A stretch of 64,000 bases of DNA from NCBI GenBank assembly GCA_963735465.1, contig CAVTLA010000002.1:310001-374000 (forward strand), written 5' to 3'. Both the position numbers and the translations under genes were made by a program. How positions within the stretch are numbered: the stretch's first letter is position 1; every line of letters begins with the position of its first letter. The notes under the pieces were generated by a model. That model was not told the DNA's origin and ran no database searches. It was given only the letters and a program-made list of their open reading frames with translations. The stretch is from DASZHJ01 sp963735465 (lineage in GTDB: Bacteria > Pseudomonadota > Alphaproteobacteria > ATCC43930 > CGMCC-115725). Shown in pieces: positions 27,892-36,948 of this stretch.

Positions 27892-28991
27892 GGGATCGTC
27901 AGCGGCTGGAGAGCGAGACCACGGCGGCGCTCGACACGCCGGCGCTGGTGGTGGACCTCGACATCATGGCCGGCAACATCGAGCGCATCGCGCGCACCTG
28001 CCGCGACCACGGCGTCGGCTGGCGGCCGCACACCAAGGGACAGAAGACGCCGGAGATCATCCGCCTGGAGCTCGCGGCCGGCGCCATCGGCATCACCTGT
28101 GCCAAGGTGGGCGAGGCCGAGGTCATGGTGGGCGCCGGGATCGGCGACATCCTCATCGCCAACGAGATCGTCGGCGAGATCAAGCTGCGCCGCCTCGTGG
28201 AGCTGCTGGCGCGCACCGACATCACCGTCTGCGTCGACGATCCCCGCAACATCGCCGCGCTCGGCGCCGCGGCGGCCGGGCGCGGACGGCGCCTCGGCAT
28301 CGTCGCCGAGGTGGACATCGGCATGCACCGGGCGGGCGTCCTGCCGGGTCCCGCGGTCGTCGAGCTCGCCAAGGCCGCCGCCGCCCATCCCGGCCTCGCG
28401 TTCCGTGGCGTCATGGGCTGGGAAAGCCAGGCGGTCACCCTCGCCGATCCCAAGGCCAAGGAGAGAACCGTCGTCGAGGCGGTGGCGCAACTCACGGCGA
28501 GCGCCGCCGCCTGCCGCGCCGCCGGCTTCGCCCTCGACATCGTGAGCTGCGGCGGCACCGGGACCTTCCCCTACTGCATCCAGCAGCCTGGCGTGACCGA
28601 GGTACAGATCGGCGGCGGCATCTTCAGCGACATGCACTACGTGACGCACTACCACAACGATTTCACGCCGGCGCTCACTATCCTCGCGACGGTCATAAGC
28701 CGGCCGACGCCGACGCGCCTCGTCATCGACGCCGGACGCAAGGCGATGAGCGGCGATGCCGCCCTGCCGCAGCCGCTCGGATTGCCGCCGGTGCGGACCG
28801 TGCGCCTCTCTGCCGAGCACGCGACGATCGAGCTCGAGGCTCCGAGCGAGACGCCTGCCGTCGGCGACAAGATCGAGCTGATCGTCGGCTACTCCGACAC
28901 CACCGTCCACCTGCACGAGGAGATCGTCGCCACGCGATCGGGCCGCATCGAGGGCATCTGGCGGGTGATCGGGCGCGGGAAGATCAAGTAG
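27888..28991 (+). CDS. DSD1-family PLP enzyme (D-threonine aldolase / D-serine dehydratase-like)
   Basis: 367 residues, alanine-racemase-type fold III. The N-terminus D-T-P-A-L-V-V-D-L-D leads to the PLP lysine region R-P-H-T-K-G-Q-K. The C-terminal metal site of the family (H-x-C in D-serine dehydratase, H-x-D in D-threonine aldolase) reads Y-S-D-T-T-V-H here, so one usual histidine ligand is tyrosine. The family cleaves D-3-hydroxy amino acids or dehydrates D-serine. The start overlaps the dehydrogenase stop. Exact substrate uncertain. Confidence 0.82.
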   Translation: MRDRQRLESETTAALDTPALVVDLDIMAGNIERIARTCRDHGVGWRPHTKGQKTPEIIRLELAAGAIGITCAKVGEAEVMVGAGIGDILIANEIVGEIKLRRLVELLARTDITVCVDDPRNIAALGAAAAGRGRRLGIVAEVDIGMHRAGVLPGPAVVELAKAAAAHPGLAFRGVMGWESQAVTLADPKAKERTVVEAVAQLTASAAACRAAGFALDIVSCGGTGTFPYCIQQPGVTEVQIGGGIFSDMHYVTHYHNDFTPALTILATVISRPTPTRLVIDAGRKAMSGDAALPQPLGLPPVRTVRLSAEHATIELEAPSETPAVGDKIELIVGYSDTTVHLHEEIVATRSGRIEGIWRVIGRGKIK

Positions 28992-29151
28992 CAACGGTCG
29001 CTCGGGACCATTGGCTGCACGGCGGCGGTGCGTCCAATCGGCACGCCCACCCTTCGCATTTGACAGCCCTCCCAATGACACGTCTAATTTCCAAACCAGC
29101 CGCCGAGACGATTGCGTCCTCGACCTCGACGGGTGGCGTCGGGAGCGCGCC

Positions 29152-30198
29152 ATGTTCAGCGTCGATCGTGCGATCGCGGAGGTTGAGGCGGTCTGCGGGC
29201 ACGATATCCAGCACCGCAATATCGGTCCTCTCGTCCTGCACACGCGCGGAAATCTCGCCGCCGGCGCGGCGTCGATCGCGGCGCATGCGAACCCGCACAT
29301 CGCCATCATCACCGGCTTCTATCTGAGCCACGGCGAGCCTCCCAACTGCGAGACCGACGGCCCGCCCGGTGCTGCGATGCTGGCCGCCGGGTTCGACACC
29401 CTCGGCATTTCCTGCCGGATCGCCACGGACCGGCTGAATGCGCCGGTCATCCGCGCGACCCTCGACGGCGGCGGCCTCGGCGGCATTCCTCTCGATGTGA
29501 TCGCGATCGGAGCGGAAGACGGCGACGAGGCGCTGCCGCTCGAGACGGTGCAGGCCGCGTGGCTCGCCGCGTCGCCGCCGATCTCCCACGTCATCGCCAT
29601 CGAGCGCTGCGGGCCGTCGCGCGACGGCCGTCCCCGCAACGCGCTGGGCCGGGACATCTCGCGCTTCCATGCGCCGCTCGAACGGCTGTTTCTCGCCGGT
29701 CCCTGGACCACCATCGGTATCGGCGACCTCGGCAACGAGCTCGGTATGGGCAGCTTGCCCGATGCTCTCGTCGCAAGCAGCATCCCGAACGGGCACGAGA
29801 TCTGGTGTCCGGTCGCGTGCGATCACGCCATCGTCTCCGGCGTGTCGAACCTGGCGGCGGCGGCGCTGCTGGGATCGATGGCCCTGCTCCGGCCGTCCTG
29901 GAGATCGCAGCTTCTCGGGCGACTGACGCCGAGCTTCGCGTTCCAGCTGCTGCAGGCGGCGGTCCGCGACGGCCAGGCCGTCTCGGGCGGTCGAAGCGAG
30001 GGGCCGCCGCGGCCTCGCCTCGCCGTCGACGGCATCCCCTGGGACAGGCTTGAGCCGATATTTCGCCGGATCTACGACATCTCCTGCGGCGCCGCCGTCG
30101 CGCCCGAGGAGCGGCGTCGGGCCCAGGAGCAACGGCGCCACGCCGCAACGCTTGGCGACATCTTGCCGGCGCGATCCCAGGAAGACGGCACCGCCTGA
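29152..30198 (+). CDS. D-glutamate cyclase-like protein (DUF4392 domain)
   Basis: 348 residues. The blocks I-E-R-C-G-P-S-R-D-G-R-P-R-N-A, G-R-D-I-S and T-I-G-I-G-D-L-G-N-E-L-G-M-G are the DUF4392 signatures shared with the D-glutamate cyclase that converts D-glutamate to 5-oxo-D-proline. The start at 29152 has GGGAG upstream; a longer in-frame start at 29011 is unsupported. It follows the DSD1-family gene by 160 bases, which places two D-amino-acid enzymes side by side; whether they share an operon is unclear. Confidence 0.78.
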   Translation: MFSVDRAIAEVEAVCGHDIQHRNIGPLVLHTRGNLAAGAASIAAHANPHIAIITGFYLSHGEPPNCETDGPPGAAMLAAGFDTLGISCRIATDRLNAPVIRATLDGGGLGGIPLDVIAIGAEDGDEALPLETVQAAWLAASPPISHVIAIERCGPSRDGRPRNALGRDISRFHAPLERLFLAGPWTTIGIGDLGNELGMGSLPDALVASSIPNGHEIWCPVACDHAIVSGVSNLAAAALLGSMALLRPSWRSQLLGRLTPSFAFQLLQAAVRDGQAVSGGRSEGPPRPRLAVDGIPWDRLEPIFRRIYDISCGAAVAPEERRRAQEQRRHAATLGDILPARSQEDGTA

Positions 30199-30219
30199 CG
30201 GCAGTCCCGCCGCGACACG

Positions 30220-30918
30220 CTATTGTGGCGCTGCCGCGACGTCGGTCGGGGCCATCAGGGAATCGGCTGCGGCGCGCCTCGCCTCGTCGATCGCGGCCTG
30301 CATCAGATGAAATCGGCACGCCTGGGCGAGGTCGTCGCCATAGGCGGCCAGTCGCGCGTCATGCCGGCGTTTCTTCTCCGCGTAGGACAGAGCCGGAGAC
30401 GCGTCGTAAGCGCAAGCGGCGGAGAATTGCTGGGGATCGGCGGCCGGGTCATGGAAACGCGCGTTGACGGCGACTTTGGGGTAGCGGCGCAACCACGCGG
30501 AACACGCGCCGTAATTCGGCGTCAGTATCGTCCTGATCTCCGCAGCGGTGATGGCGGTGGCATCCGCAACACGCCGGTCGAACCGCTCGCAGGCGCCGCG
30601 GTCGCCGGCGACCTGCGATGCGTGCGGCAGCAGCGCAGTGAGGCAGAGCGCGCCGGCCACCGCCGCCAGCGTGGCCCCGATGCCGACCCGCACTCTCCAC
30701 AGCAGGAGATTTTGCAGCCCTGCGACCGCGGCAAAAGCGAGAGCCGGGACAAGCCCGGCGATGAGCGCGGCCACGACCAGCTCCAGCCACTGGCCGGGCG
30801 GTGCGGCGGGCTTTGCTCCCAAGATCGCCGGCATGTTGTTGGCGACGACCCAGGACACCAACCCTACCGCGGCGCCGATCTCCGCCGCTCCTACGACATT
30901 CCACTTTCGCCAAGCCAT
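30220..30918 (-). CDS. hypothetical membrane protein
   Basis: 232 residues. Three N-terminal membrane segments (roughly 7-30, 43-72 and 78-98) are followed by a soluble C-terminal part with several cysteines (in G-D-R-G-A-C-E-R-F, Y-G-A-C-S-A, A-A-C-A-Y-D) and many charged residues, probably periplasmic. I do not recognise the family. Start at 30918 has an AGGGA site; the frame stays open upstream without a better start. Convergent with the DUF4392 gene, 21 bases apart. Confidence 0.65.
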   Translation of the reverse strand: MAWRKWNVVGAAEIGAAVGLVSWVVANNMPAILGAKPAAPPGQWLELVVAALIAGLVPALAFAAVAGLQNLLLWRVRVGIGATLAAVAGALCLTALLPHASQVAGDRGACERFDRRVADATAITAAEIRTILTPNYGACSAWLRRYPKVAVNARFHDPAADPQQFSAACAYDASPALSYAEKKRRHDARLAAYGDDLAQACRFHLMQAAIDEARRAAADSLMAPTDVAAAPQ

Positions 30919-31450
30919 CGCTCGGTCCCTGCCGTCCCGATCGCAACGATCAGCGTAGGCATCCCGGCAAATCATGTCCACGTACGGGCGATAACGCCGC
31001 GTGCCACCCGAAGTGTCGACACGGCGCTTCATTCCCCGGTTTGCATTGGTTTTTCCTTCGCTTCCTGACCCCGAGCTTCGCGATTTTGACTGTGGTGATA
31101 ACTTTGTGAGCGACCCCATGCCGTTCATTGCATGGTGCTGCCGCTTGCCGCGACCATCGGCGTGCCGTCCCGGGTCGAAGCCTGTCGCGATCGCTCGCGA
31201 GCTGCGGCTCGGTATTTGCCCTCGACCAAGGCGGAAGCCGGGGAGCGGCCCCCGGCTCCGGCTCAGCGTCGAACCATGCGGTGGACTGTCATCCGGTGGG
31301 GATCGATCGCGCAGTGTCCGCTGGCAATTTGAGGGGACGAGGGACGCCCTTCGAGACGGGCCCAAAACCACGACAATACAACGGCTTCAGCCGCGGCCGC
31401 GGCATTCGTCGCCACCACAGGTTCAGGATTACCGTTATATATCAACAAAT
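30919..31450. other. intergenic stretch, no gene recognised
   Basis: 532 bases between the minus-strand membrane protein and tRNA-Ser. Open frames here have no homology that I recognise and are out of frame with neighbours. The part near 31040-31120 is less GC-rich than its surroundings. I see no convincing RNA gene, repeat or terminator. Confidence 0.5.
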
Positions 31451-31542
31451 TGGCGGAGAGGGAGGGATTCGAACCCTCGAGACCCCTCACGAGGCCTAAC
31501 GGTTTTCGAGACCGCCCCGATCGACCACTCTGGCACCTCTCC
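31451..31542 (-). tRNA. tRNA-Ser(CGA)
   Basis: The minus strand folds as a type II tRNA of 92 bases: acceptor GGAGAGG paired to CCTCTCC, anticodon loop CTCGAAA with anticodon CGA (31506-31508 on the plus strand is TCG), a long variable arm, T arm with GGTTCGAATCC, and an encoded CCA end (31451-31453). It strongly resembles the E. coli serine tRNA with the same anticodon and reads UCG codons, which are frequent in this GC-rich DNA. Confidence 0.95.
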
Positions 31543-31649
31543 GGGGTCCATTCCGGTCGGGGCTGGCACGCGCCGCCGCCCGCCCGAAAGGCGGCGGAGA
31601 CTACCCCAGGAAACGCGGTTCCCGCAACCCGCGGGACCCGTGGAAATCG

Positions 31650-31677
31650 TTGACTTGAGGGGCGTTGCGGCTATAGT
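31650..31677 (+). promoter_or_regulatory. sigma70-type promoter for rplU-rpmA
   Basis: TTGACT (31650-31655) and TATAGT (31672-31677) with a 16-base spacer lie 86 bases upstream of rplU. This is the best consensus promoter in the window and fits high expression of ribosomal protein genes. Confidence 0.65.
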
Positions 31678-31762
31678 GCCGCCCTCTTCGGACGGGAGTT
31701 TGCCCGTCCGTTCGAGTTTCCAGGCCACCCGCGACGACCGAGCCAGCGAGGCGCTTTCGCCC

Positions 31763-32083
31763 ATGTACGCAGTGATCCGCACCGGCGGCAAACAATACCG
31801 AGTTGCCAAGGACGACGTCATCACCGTCGAGACCGTGCCGGCGGAAGCCGGCGCCTCCGTCACCCTCGACGAGGTGCTGCTGGTGGGTGGCGAGGGCGCC
31901 ACGACGACCATCGGCACCCCCATGGTCGCGGGCGCGGCGGTCACCGCCGAGGTGGTCGAGCACAAGCTTGGCGACAAGGTTCTGATCTTCAAGAAGCGCC
32001 GTCGGCACAACTACCGCCGCAAGAACGGCCATCGCCAGCCGCTCACCGTGCTGAAGATCACCGGCATCACGGCCGGAAAGTAA
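31763..32083 (+). CDS. rplU: 50S ribosomal protein L21
   Basis: 106 residues, normal length. Starts Y-A-V-I-R-T-G-G-K-Q-Y-R-V and contains the K-R-R-R-H-N-Y-R-R-K-N-G-H-R-Q late motif. It binds 23S rRNA in the large subunit. First gene downstream of the promoter at 31650, followed by rpmA after 12 bases. Confidence 0.97.
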   Translation: MYAVIRTGGKQYRVAKDDVITVETVPAEAGASVTLDEVLLVGGEGATTTIGTPMVAGAAVTAEVVEHKLGDKVLIFKKRRRHNYRRKNGHRQPLTVLKITGITAGK

Positions 32084-32095
32084 GGAGACCCCACT

Positions 32096-32368
32096 ATGGC
32101 CCATAAAAAGGCAGGCGGCTCATCGCGCAACGGGCGCGATTCCGGCGGCCGGCGTCTTGGCGTCAAGAAGTTCGGCGGCGAGATCGTGGTGCCCGGCAAC
32201 ATCATCGTGCGCCAGCGCGGCACCGAATATCATCCCGGCGACAATGTCGGCCTCGGCCGCGACCACACCATCTTCGCCCTCGAGGGCGGCGCCGTGACCT
32301 TTCGCCGCCGACGCGGCGGGCGGGTCTTCGTCTCGGTGCTGCCGCGACCGGCGGAGGCTGCGGACTAG
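32096..32368 (+). CDS. rpmA: 50S ribosomal protein L27
   Basis: 90 residues. M-A-H-K-K-A-G-G-S-S-R-N-G-R-D-S is the diagnostic N-terminus reaching the peptidyl-transferase centre; V-P-G-N-I-I-V-R-Q-R-G-T and the G-R-D-H-T-I-F-A-L segment follow. TAAGGAGA provides the ribosome site directly after the rplU stop. Confidence 0.97.
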   Translation: MAHKKAGGSSRNGRDSGGRRLGVKKFGGEIVVPGNIIVRQRGTEYHPGDNVGLGRDHTIFALEGGAVTFRRRRGGRVFVSVLPRPAEAAD

Positions 32369-32409
32369 GCCGTTCCCGCCGGGCGCCCGTGGCGCCCAAC
32401 TAGGATCTG

Positions 32410-32440
32410 AAGGGGGAATGGCCGCCATTCCCCCTTTTTT
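32410..32440 (+). terminator. intrinsic terminator after rpmA
   Basis: A perfect 12-base stem (AAGGGGGAATGG with CCATTCCCCCTT), a 3-base loop and a run of six Ts form a textbook Rho-independent terminator 30 bases before the obg start. It ends or attenuates the ribosomal protein transcript, so obg and the genes after it depend on read-through or a promoter close by. Confidence 0.92.
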
Positions 32441-32470
32441 CATGTCCACCATCAGGCCCAGGCGACCGCC

Positions 32471-33512
32471 GTGCAGTTTCTCGATCAGTGCAAGATCTAC
32501 CTCCGCAGCGGCGACGGCGGCGCCGGCGCCGCGAGCTTCCGGCGCGAGAAGTTCATCGAGTTCGGCGGCCCCGACGGCGGCGACGGCGGCCGCGGCGGCG
32601 ACATCGTGTTCGAGGCGGCGGCCAACCTCAACACGCTGATCGACTTCCGCTACCAGCAGCACTTCCGCGCCCAGAACGGCCGCGGCGGCGCCGGCCGCAA
32701 CCGCAGCGGCGCCTCGGGCGAGACGCTGGTGCTGCGCGTCCCCATCGGGACCCAGGTGCTCGACGAGGACCACGAGACCGTGCTCGCCGACCTCACCACG
32801 CGCCGGCCAGCGCCTCGTCTTCCTGCGCGGCGGCGACGGCGGCTTCGGCAACACGCATTTCAAGAGCTCGACCAATCGCGCGCCGCGCCGCGCCGGTCCC
32901 GGCTGGCCCGGCGAGGAGCGCTGGGTCTGGCTGCGCCTCAAGCTGATCGCCGACGCCGGTCTCGTGGGCCTGCCGAACGCCGGCAAGTCGACGCTGCTCG
33001 CCGCCGTCTCCCGCGCCAAGCCGAAGATCGCCGACTATCCCTTCACCACCCTGAAGCCGCAGCTCGGCGTCGCCCACGCGAACGACGAGGAATTCGTCCT
33101 CGCGGATCTGCCGGGCCTGATCGAGGGCGCCAGCGAAGGCGCCGGCCTCGGCCACCGCTTCCTCGGCCACGTGGAGCGCTGCGCCGTCATCCTGCATCTG
33201 ATCGACGCCACCGAGGAGGATGTGGTCGGCGCCTACCGCACCATCCGCGGCGAGCTCGAGGCCTATGGCCATGGGCTCGCCGAGAAGACGGAAATCGTGG
33301 GCCTCAACAAGTCCGACGCGCTTCCCAAGGAAGAGATGCAGAAGCGCCGCCGCAAGCTCGCCCGCGTCACCAGGAACAAGGTGATGGTGCTCTCGGGCGT
33401 CGCCGGCGCCGGGGTGCCGGAGGTTCTCGCGGAATTGCTGCGGGTGATCCGCGCCGAGCGCGAGCGCGCGAGCGAGGCGGCGAAGGACGCCGCGACCGAG
33501 GCCGTGTCATGA
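32471..33512 (+). CDS. obg: GTPase Obg/CgtA, frameshifted
   Basis: One extra base near 32801 splits the gene; removing it gives a 346-residue Obg. The first frame holds the glycine-rich Obg fold (S-G-D-G-G-A-G-A-A-S-F-R-R-E-K), the second continues A-G-Q-R-L-V-F-L-R-G-G-D-G-G-F-G-N, then the GTPase motifs G-L-P-N-A-G-K-S-T (G1), D-L-P-G-L-I-E-G-A (G3) and N-K-S-D (G4). Obg is an essential ribosome-assembly and stress GTPase, so the break is most likely not real in a living cell. GTG start; the stop overlaps the proB start (ATGA). Confidence 0.9.
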
Positions 33513-34623
33513 CGGGCCTCGCCGACGCCCGCCGGATGGTGGTCAAGATCGGCTCGGCGCTGCTCGTGGACGATGCCAGCGGCGACCTGCGCCGGCCCTG
33601 GCTCGAGGCGCTGGCCGAAGACGTCGCCCGCGCCATGGCGCGCGGCCAGGAAGTACTGCTGGTCTCCTCCGGCGCCATCGCCGCCGGCCGCCGGCAGCTC
33701 GGACTGACCGGTCCCATCCTGAAGCTCGAGGAGAAGCAGGCGGCGGCGGCCACCGGCCAGATCCGCCTGGCGCACGCCTATCAGGAGGCGCTTGGCGCGT
33801 CACGGCCTCGGCGTGGCGCAGATCCTGCTGACCCCCGACGATACCGAGGCGCGCCGCCGGCACCTGAACGCGCGCGCGACGCTGAGCCAGCTGCTGGCGC
33901 TCGGCGCCGTGCCGGTCATCAACGAGAACGACACCGTCGCCACCGCCGAGATCCGCTTCGGCGACAACGATCGTCTCGCCGCCCGCGTCGCGCAGATGGT
34001 GAGCGCCGACACGCTGGTGCTGCTGTCGGACATCGACGGGCTCTATACCGCCGATCCCCGCGGCGACCGCTCGGCGCGCCACATCCCGGAAGTGCGCGAG
34101 ATCACCGCCGAGATCGAGGCGATGGCGGGCGCGGCGCCGCCGGGCATGAGCTCCGGCGGCATGGTGACCAAGCTCGCGGCGGCGCGCATCGCCATGACCG
34201 CGGGCTGCCGCATGGCGATCGCCAAGGGCGAGATCCTGCATCCGCTGCCGGGCGCTGGAAGACGGCGCGCGCGCCACCTGGTTCCTGCCGTCCTCGGAGC
34301 CGCTCACCGCGCGCAAGCGCTGGATCGCCGGCAGCCTCAACCCGTCGGGCGTGCTCGTCGTCGACGAGGGCGCCGCCGCGGCGCTGCAGCGCGGCACCAG
34401 CCTGCTGCCCGCCGGCGTGGTCGCGGTCGAGGGCGCCTTCGAGCGCGGCGACGCGGTGCGCGTTCGCTGCCGCGACGGGCGCGAGGTCGGCCGCGGCCTC
34501 AGCGCCTATTCCAGCGCCGACGCCCGCGCCATCGCCGGCCATAAAAGCCGTGAAATAGAGGCCATCCTCGGCTACCGTGGCCGGGACGAGGTGATCCACC
34601 GCGACGATCTCGTGATGAGCTGA
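33509..34623 (+). CDS. proB: glutamate 5-kinase, with two frameshifts
   Basis: Two extra bases, near 33794 and 34248, interrupt the gene; without them it is a 370-residue ProB. Frame one holds V-V-K-I-G-S-A-L-L and S-S-G-A-I-A-A-G-R; frame two has V-I-N-E-N-D-T-V-A, F-G-D-N-D-R-L-A-A and S-S-G-G-M-V-T-K; frame three contains the C-terminal PUA domain (from R-K-R-W-I-A-G-S-L). The enzyme phosphorylates L-glutamate as the first proline step. Followed by proA after five bases. Confidence 0.9.
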
Positions 34624-34628
34624 GCGTC

Positions 34629-35909
34629 ATGACCGCGCTGCGACCCCTCTCGAGCGATCTCGACGCGACGATGCGGCAGATCGGCGCCGCCGCGCGGGAG
34701 GCCTGCCGCATCCTCGCGCGCGCGCCGGCGGAAAAAAAGACGCACGCCCTTGCCGCCGCCGCCACGGCCATCCGCGAGCGCCGCGCCGAGATCCTCGCCG
34801 CCAACGCCCGCGACCTCGACGAAGCCGGCCGCACGAAGCTCTCCGCCTCCCTGCTCGATCGCCTGATGCTCGACGAGAAACGCGTCGAGGCGATCGCCGC
34901 GGCGCTCGATGCGGTCGCGGCATTTCCCGATCCCGTCGGCGAGATCATGGCGAAATGGACCCGTCCCAACGGCCTCGCGATCGAGCGCGTGCGTGTGCCC
35001 CTGGGCGTCGTCGGCATCATCTATGAGTCGCGTCCCAACGTGACCGCCGACGCGGGCGGGCTTTGCCTGCGTGCCGGCAATGCCGCGATCCTGCGCGGCG
35101 GGTCCGAGAGCTTCCACTCCTCGACCGCGATCGTCGCCTGCCTGCGCCAGGGCCTGGCGGCGGCGGGGCTGCCGGAGACCGCCGTGCAGCTGGTGCCGAC
35201 CCGGGACCGCGCGGCGGTCGGCATCATGCTGGGCATGACCGAATTCATCGACATCATCGTGCCCCGCGGCGGGCGCTCGCTGATCGAGCGCGTGCAGGCG
35301 GAGAGCCGCATTCCCGTCATCGCCCATCTCGAGGGCCTCTGCCACGTCTACGTCGATGCCGACGCTGACCTGGAGAAGGCGCGCCGCATCGTGCTCAATG
35401 CCAAGATGCGCCGCGTCAGCGTTTGCGGCGCGGCGGAGACGCTGCTGATGGATGGCGCCGCGGCGGAGGAAATGCTGCCGGCGATCCTTGCCGATCTCAA
35501 GGCAGCGGGTTGCGAGATCCGCGGCGATGCGTCGACCCGTGTCTTCGATCCGACCGCGATACCTGCGACAAAGCAGGACTGGCGCACGGAATATCTCGAC
35601 GCCATCATCTCGGTGCGGATCGTCGACGGCGTCGAAGGCGCGATCGAGCACATCAACACCTACGGCTCGCATCACACCGACGCCATCGTCACCGAGGATG
35701 CCGCCGCCGCCGGGCAATTCGTCGCCGAGGTCGACAGCGCCATCGTGCTGGTGAACGCCTCGACGCAATTCGCCGATGGCGGCGAGTTCGGCATGGGCGC
35801 CGAGATCGGCATCTCCACCAGCAAGCTGCACGCCCGCGGTCCCGTCGGCGCCGAGCAGCTCACCAGCTTCAAGTACGTGGTCCGCGGCAACGGCCAGGTG
35901 CGGCCCTGA
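34629..35909 (+). CDS. proA: gamma-glutamyl phosphate reductase
   Basis: 426 residues, intact. The G-I-I-Y-E-S-R-P-N-V-T segment, L-R-G-G-S-E-S and the active-site cysteine in R-V-S-V-C-G-A-A-E-T identify ProA, which reduces glutamyl-5-phosphate to the semialdehyde with NADPH. It forms an operon with proB. The stop overlaps the CTG proposed as nadD start. Confidence 0.96.
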   Translation: MTALRPLSSDLDATMRQIGAAAREACRILARAPAEKKTHALAAAATAIRERRAEILAANARDLDEAGRTKLSASLLDRLMLDEKRVEAIAAALDAVAAFPDPVGEIMAKWTRPNGLAIERVRVPLGVVGIIYESRPNVTADAGGLCLRAGNAAILRGGSESFHSSTAIVACLRQGLAAAGLPETAVQLVPTRDRAAVGIMLGMTEFIDIIVPRGGRSLIERVQAESRIPVIAHLEGLCHVYVDADADLEKARRIVLNAKMRRVSVCGAAETLLMDGAAAEEMLPAILADLKAAGCEIRGDASTRVFDPTAIPATKQDWRTEYLDAIISVRIVDGVEGAIEHINTYGSHHTDAIVTEDAAAAGQFVAEVDSAIVLVNASTQFADGGEFGMGAEIGISTSKLHARGPVGAEQLTSFKYVVRGNGQVRP

Positions 35910-36544
35910 CCGCATCGCTGGCGCTGCCGCGCGCGCTCGGCGACCGGCGCGACCGGCGCATCGGGCTCCTCGGCGGCTCCTTCAATCCCGCCCATCGCGG
36001 CCATCTCCACGTGAGCCGGGAGGCGCTGAAGCGCCTCGACCTCGACGAGGTCTGGTGGCTGGTGGCGCCGCAGAATCCCCTGAAGCCCGCCAAGGGAATG
36101 GCGCCATTCGCCGAGCGTCTGGCGGCCGCGCGTGCCTTCGTCCATCACCCCTGCATCAAGGTGACCGACGTCGAGGACCGGCTCGGCACGCGCTACACCG
36201 CCGACACCCTGACCGCCCTGCGCCAGCGCTTCCCTCGCGCCCGCTTCGTCTGGCTGATGGGTGCCGACAATTTGGCGCAAATCCGCCATTGGGACCGTTG
36301 GGAGACCATCTTTGAGCTGGTGCCGGTTGCGGTTTTCGACCGTCCTACCTATGTTTCGAGGGCATTGGCGGGGCTTGCCGCCGAGCGCTTCGGACGGTAT
36401 CGAGTGCCCGCCCGCAGCGCACGCCAGCTCGCCGACCGGACACCGCCCGCCTGGGCGTTCTTCCCGATCCGGCTGGACGCAAGCTCCGCCACGGCCCTTC
36501 GCGCCAAGCGCCGGAGGAAAACGGCCACCAGCACGACGAGGTGA
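35906..36544 (+). CDS. nadD: nicotinate-nucleotide adenylyltransferase
   Basis: About 212 residues. G-L-L-G-G-S-F-N-P-A-H-R-G-H is the nucleotidyltransferase motif, V-A-P-Q-N-P-L-K and the C-terminal S-S-A-T-A-L-R (S-S-T-x-I-R in relatives) complete the family picture. It adenylylates nicotinate mononucleotide for NAD synthesis. There is no ATG, GTG or TTG in frame between the proA stop region and the first motif, so I propose a CTG at 35906 overlapping the proA stop; a missed sequencing error upstream is the alternative. Stop overlaps the rsfS start. Confidence 0.85.
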   Translation: MTASLALPRALGDRRDRRIGLLGGSFNPAHRGHLHVSREALKRLDLDEVWWLVAPQNPLKPAKGMAPFAERLAAARAFVHHPCIKVTDVEDRLGTRYTADTLTALRQRFPRARFVWLMGADNLAQIRHWDRWETIFELVPVAVFDRPTYVSRALAGLAAERFGRYRVPARSARQLADRTPPAWAFFPIRLDASSATALRAKRRRKTATSTTR

Positions 36545-36936
36545 CGACCATCCCACGCGCACCAACGAAGGCCCGGAAGACCGCGCCACCGCCCTCCCCC
36601 CTGCTCGACCGCATCGTGCAGGCTCTCGACGACGGCAAGGCTGAAGACATCGTCGTCATCGACCTCCTCGGCAAGACCAGCATCGCCGATCACATGGTGA
36701 TCGCCACCGGACGCTCCCAGCGTCAGGTCAGCGCGCTCGCCGAGCGCGTGATCGCCATGCTGAACGAGAAGGGCAAGCCGCGGCCCGGAGCGGAAGGCAT
36801 GCGCCAGGGCGACTGGGTGCTGATCGACGCCGGCGACGTGATCGTCCACCTGTTCCGGCCCGAGGTGCGCGGCTTCTATAACCTCGAGAAGATGTGGGGC
36901 GCGGCGCTTCCGGATGCCGCCGGCAGCCCCGGCTGA
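36541..36936 (+). CDS. rsfS: ribosome silencing factor
   Basis: 131 residues. D-I-V-V-I-D-L-L-G-K-T-S-I-A-D-H-M-V-I-A-T-G-R-S and the D-W-V-L-I-D-A-G-D-V-I-V-H-L-F motif are diagnostic of RsfS (YbeB/Iojap). It binds L14 and blocks subunit joining under starvation. GTG start overlapping the nadD stop by four bases; the 20-residue N-terminal extension is Pro/Lys-rich. Confidence 0.94.
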   Translation: MTTIPRAPTKARKTAPPPSPLLDRIVQALDDGKAEDIVVIDLLGKTSIADHMVIATGRSQRQVSALAERVIAMLNEKGKPRPGAEGMRQGDWVLIDAGDVIVHLFRPEVRGFYNLEKMWGAALPDAAGSPG

Positions 36937-36948
36937 CACCGGCCGCCC

